A stretch of DNA of 64,000 bases from GCA-002050365 sp964237235. GTDB taxonomy: Bacteria; Acidobacteriota; Blastocatellia; Pyrinomonadales; Pyrinomonadaceae. Where the stretch lies: NCBI GenBank assembly GCA_964237235.1, contig CAXSGY010000001.1:62001-126000 (forward strand), given 5' to 3'. Below the pieces are notes generated by a model. It did not search any database. It was not told the DNA's origin and was given only the letters and a program-made list of their open reading frames with translations. The translations under genes were made by a program, and so were the position numbers. Position 1 is the stretch's first letter. Each line of letters begins with the position of its first letter. Positions 61,136 through 64,000 of the stretch are shown one piece after another.

Positions 61136-61588
61136 AACCGGCAGGTGGTTTTACCATTATTCCTAAGCTATTTAATTTTTTGAGAGTATTTTAATTAAAC
61201 CTCGTAGACTTCGACGCGATTCCTCTATCCGGCAACAGATGACTTACTATCTGCTGCACGGCATTGATTTAATTATATTTCCCACCGATATATAAAAATT
61301 AAATTTAAAGATCATTCTATTTTATTGATTTCGAATCTCGTCGCCACCGCGATATTTTTATCGTCTTTCGCGTTTGTGGAAAAGACACGAGCCGCCGAAC
61401 GTATATTTAGTAGCATCAATAATATGTTTGACAAGTTTCAACATTGTTGCTATGTTTCTTTGTGTGTTGTTCCCCCTAATTTAGCAAATATCTCTAAAAT
61501 CCCCAGAGAATCCGCAAGACGACATCGTATAGTTTCTAATCCCAAAAATTCATTACATTCGACTTATTCGTTTGTCAATCAAACACGT
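61136..61588. other. AT-rich gene-free stretch upstream of the SdrD-like gene
   Basis: Base use is more AT-rich than the flanks. It contains a GCAACAGAT/ATCTGCTGC hairpin near 61234-61259 and a good promoter at 61428-61456. No coding sequence is seen on either strand. Confidence 0.5.
61428..61456 (+). promoter_or_regulatory. Sigma-70-type promoter for the SdrD-like gene
   Basis: TTGACA (61428-61433), exactly 17 bases, TATGTT (61451-61456). It lies about 130 bases upstream of the start codon. Confidence 0.75.
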
Positions 61589-64000
61589 ATGAAGAACTTT
61601 AGCATATACAAGATACGTCCAGTTATTGCTCTGCTTGGCTTGATGGTTATTTTATCTCCGCTTTCATATACATCGAAGACGCACGCCTCCGGTACGATTA
61701 CTGGACGAGTATTTCAAGATTTTAACGACAATGGAATTTACGATTCTTCGGGCGCGGCTCCGAATTACGCACTAGACGCGGGCGTTGGCAATGTGACTGT
61801 AACGGTTTACGATGCGAGCGGAACGGCTCGCGGAACGGCGACAAGCGCGGCGACAACCGGACTTTATTCAATTGCGGCGACCGGCACGGGTCCGTATCGC
61901 GTCGAGTTTACGACACTGCCGTCTGGTTATTACTCGTCGGCACATTCGACCGATTCAGCGGCAAACAGATCGACGACGACTGCCGGCTCGACCGTCCAAT
62001 TTGTCCCTGACGGAATTACGGCGGATGTTAATTTGGCAATCAATCGTCCGGCGGATTACTGTCAGAATAATCCGCTCATTTGTGTGCCGCAGCATATTCA
62101 GGGAAATGTTGACGGCGGCGCGCTGGAAACTTTTCCAAATAGCTATAGCGGTGATCTCGACGGCAATATTAACAGCACTTCGGTAACGAGTGCGCCGAGC
62201 CGCACGACGACGACGCTCGCGCCGACGGACATCGCCCAAAATAACTCGGTCGGCGCATTATTCGGTGTTGCCTGGGATCGCTATAAGAATATTCTCTATG
62301 CTTCGGCATTCATTAAACGTTCAGCCAAACTCGGCTCGTTATCGGGAGAAAGCACCGGCGCGATTTACGTTAAAAGTAATCCGTCGTCAAATACTCCGAC
62401 ACCAACCGTTTTTGCTGATCTTAATAATATTTTCGGTGCGAACACGGCTGGTAGTAATCCGCATCTCGCCGGTTCGACAACGTGGACAGACGATTCTTCG
62501 ACCAACGCTTCGGTTGGAAAACGCGGCTTAGGCGATTTGAAACTTTCACAGGACGGTTCAAAACTTTATGTCGTTAATTTATTTGACCGAAAACTTTACG
62601 TGATTCCGACGAGCGGAACTTTGGACAGCACAACGGTTACACGCTTTGATATTCCGACCGATAATCTGATGACGAACGGCGGAACCTGTCCGACAGCTGA
62701 TGTCAGACCTTTTGCTTTAGGCAGAGACGCTGCCGATCAAATTTACGTCGGCGCGGTTTGCTCGGCTGAATCGGTCACAACCAACGCCGCCACCTATTTA
62801 CACGCTTTCGTCTGGAGATTTAGCGGATCGACGTTTACGTTAGTCGCCAACACCACCTTAAATTACACGCGAAAACTTTTTATTGGATCAACCACTTTAT
62901 ACAACAATTATCCCTGGGTGGCAGGCGACAATCCCACTCGACCCGAATTATGGCTGATCGGAATTGAATTCGACCAGGACGGCAGTATGATACTCGGTTT
63001 TCGTGATAAAAACGGTGATGAATCCCAGGGATCCGCCGACCGCGGTTACGGCGATCTTTTAAGAGCGACACCAAACGGCTCGACATTCACCGTTGAAAAT
63101 AACGGCAATTCGGGAACTGTTACCAATCACGCAAATACTTTCGGGTTAGGCGGCGGCGAATATTATCTTAATTATAATGCTGACAATCGGAATGAAGGTT
63201 CGCAGGGCGGACTGCTGCAAATCCCTGGATTTCCATACGTTCAAACGACCGCTTACGATGCCGTATCAGCAAATTCGGCAGGAAATTATATGTCGAATTT
63301 TTACACCGGCGGTTTGCAAAGATATAACAATGCAAGCGGTAATTATGTCGGCGCATATGACGTATATTTAAATGCTACGACGGACACCTTCAGAAAAGCC
63401 AATGGCATTGGCGATATTGAAGCATTGTGCGACAAAGCTCCGGTAGAGATCGGCAACCGCGTCTGGCGCGATGCCAACAATGACGGCATCCAAAATCCCG
63501 GCGAAACAGGTATTTCGGGCGTAACCGTCAGGCTTTACGATTCAGCCGGCACTTCAATCGCTAGTGCTATAACCGATGCCAACGGCGAATATTATTTCTC
63601 GTCCGCTTCCGGCACTTCGTCTGGAAACACAATTTACGGATTAAATCTGCTGCCTAATACTAATTATTCAATTCGTCTGGATAATCAAACGAATTTCAAC
63701 TCGGGCAATCCGCTCGCCGGTTTGTCGCTGACCGCTTCGAATGTTTCGAGCCAAGCCGGTTTTGCCGACGGTTCAGACTCGGACGCAGTGAATGTCAGTA
63801 ATCCGGTCGGTTCACCGACATCCGGCGTGTTTCCGGTCATTTCGGTGACGACCGGCAGTTCAGGACAAAACAATCATACTTACGATTTCGGATTCCGTTT
63901 GGGAGTTACAGCAGCCAGTATCAGCGTCAAAGGACGTGTGTTGGACAATCGCTGGAACGGCATCGAAGGGGCGCAGGTCACTTTAATCAGTCAGGACGGC
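61589..64000 (+). CDS. Large surface protein with SdrD B-like domains (3' end outside window)
   Basis: The frame is open from ATG 61589 to the window end (804 codons) with no stop. The signal peptide has RPVIALLGLMVILSPLSYT and the mature protein starts near THASG. A first SdrD B-like domain (GRVFQDFNDNGIYDSSGAAP, VTVTVYDASGTARG) is followed by a ~500-residue region with propeller-like strands, then a second SdrD B-like domain (EIGNRVWRDANNDGIQNPGE, GVTVRLYDSAGTSIA) and a carboxypeptidase-regulatory-like start near the end (VKGRVLDNRWNGIEGAQV). It is probably a cell-surface adhesin or matrix protein. Confidence 0.9.
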   Translation, partial: MKNFSIYKIRPVIALLGLMVILSPLSYTSKTHASGTITGRVFQDFNDNGIYDSSGAAPNYALDAGVGNVTVTVYDASGTARGTATSAATTGLYSIAATGTGPYRVEFTTLPSGYYSSAHSTDSAANRSTTTAGSTVQFVPDGITADVNLAINRPADYCQNNPLICVPQHIQGNVDGGALETFPNSYSGDLDGNINSTSVTSAPSRTTTTLAPTDIAQNNSVGALFGVAWDRYKNILYASAFIKRSAKLGSLSGESTGAIYVKSNPSSNTPTPTVFADLNNIFGANTAGSNPHLAGSTTWTDDSSTNASVGKRGLGDLKLSQDGSKLYVVNLFDRKLYVIPTSGTLDSTTVTRFDIPTDNLMTNGGTCPTADVRPFALGRDAADQIYVGAVCSAESVTTNAATYLHAFVWRFSGSTFTLVANTTLNYTRKLFIGSTTLYNNYPWVAGDNPTRPELWLIGIEFDQDGSMILGFRDKNGDESQGSADRGYGDLLRATPNGSTFTVENNGNSGTVTNHANTFGLGGGEYYLNYNADNRNEGSQGGLLQIPGFPYVQTTAYDAVSANSAGNYMSNFYTGGLQRYNNASGNYVGAYDVYLNATTDTFRKANGIGDIEALCDKAPVEIGNRVWRDANNDGIQNPGETGISGVTVRLYDSAGTSIASAITDANGEYYFSSASGTSSGNTIYGLNLLPNTNYSIRLDNQTNFNSGNPLAGLSLTASNVSSQAGFADGSDSDAVNVSNPVGSPTSGVFPVISVTTGSSGQNNHTYDFGFRLGVTAASISVKGRVLDNRWNGIEGAQVTLISQDG

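Overview
The window reads as a chromosomal segment of a free-living bacterium, most likely an Acidobacteriota of the class Blastocatellia (Pyrinomonadaceae-like). This is inferred from gene content: a VWFA-related protein of the type seen mainly in Acidobacteria (47748-49013), a GWxTD-domain protein, a PilT with an extra N-terminal domain, a SigK/RskA pair, a DsbA/VKOR pair and a large SdrD-like surface protein. No rRNA or taxonomic marker other than recA is present.

Layout. 1-2.6 kb: NAD salvage (NMN adenylyltransferase-Nudix fusion cut by the window edge, then nicotinamide phosphoribosyltransferase). 2.6-6.6 kb: an Mpo1-like membrane protein, a GT4 glycosyltransferase, an exopolysaccharide-initiating glycosylphosphotransferase and prmC. 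6.8-7.8 kb: YtxH and DUF948-like envelope proteins. 7.85-11.5 kb: an accessory segment with a GH104 muralytic enzyme overlapped by an ankyrin lipoprotein, and an opposed peptidoglycan-binding/DUF3238-like pseudogene followed by a small exported protein. It carries a remnant copy of the 3' end of the DUF948 gene. 11.8-21.4 kb: housekeeping genes (Spy-like, dxs, DsbA/VKOR, sigma/anti-sigma, S1/P1 nuclease-BON, recA). 21.7-28.2 kb: the most unusual region, described below. 28.3-43.3 kb: aroF/pheA, lipB, GWxTD, a GT2-TonB-asnB operon, pilT, rhodanese, ferredoxin/LysR and glutaredoxin. 43.6-50.5 kb: a secreted reprolysin-like protease with FG-GAP repeats, a LecA-like lectin protein, a VWA protein and an AlbA_2/ATPase protein. 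50.7-56.5 kb: folK, panB, an MNT/HEPN toxin-antitoxin pair, panC, maf, dciA and gatC. 56.5-64 kb: two surface or lipoprotein genes, a hexaheme cytochrome and the start of a large SdrD-like protein that runs off the window.

The standout region is a tRNA-Phe-adjacent island holding a type III restriction-modification locus (res, mod) that has decayed: an early TGA and a frameshift in res, and a frameshift in mod. Between res and mod lies an IS200-like REP-associated tyrosine transposase (RAYT), flanked by palindromic repeats. Four more copies of the same ~68-71 bp palindrome sit inside the res and mod coding sequences, all in the same reading frame, each encoding the same ~22-residue peptide. 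This resembles the protein-coding palindromic elements of Rickettsia, but here the candidate transposase is next door. A truncated tyrosine recombinase closes the island.

A second theme is repeats. At least ten intergenic or intragenic loci consist of 7-9 bp tandem units, usually as two inverted arms. Several have entered coding sequence: one inside the glycosylphosphotransferase, one supplying the signal peptide of a lipoprotein, and others supplying the ends of ferredoxin, FolK and Maf. Two further palindrome families (58.3 kb; 30.8 and 59.5 kb) are also present.
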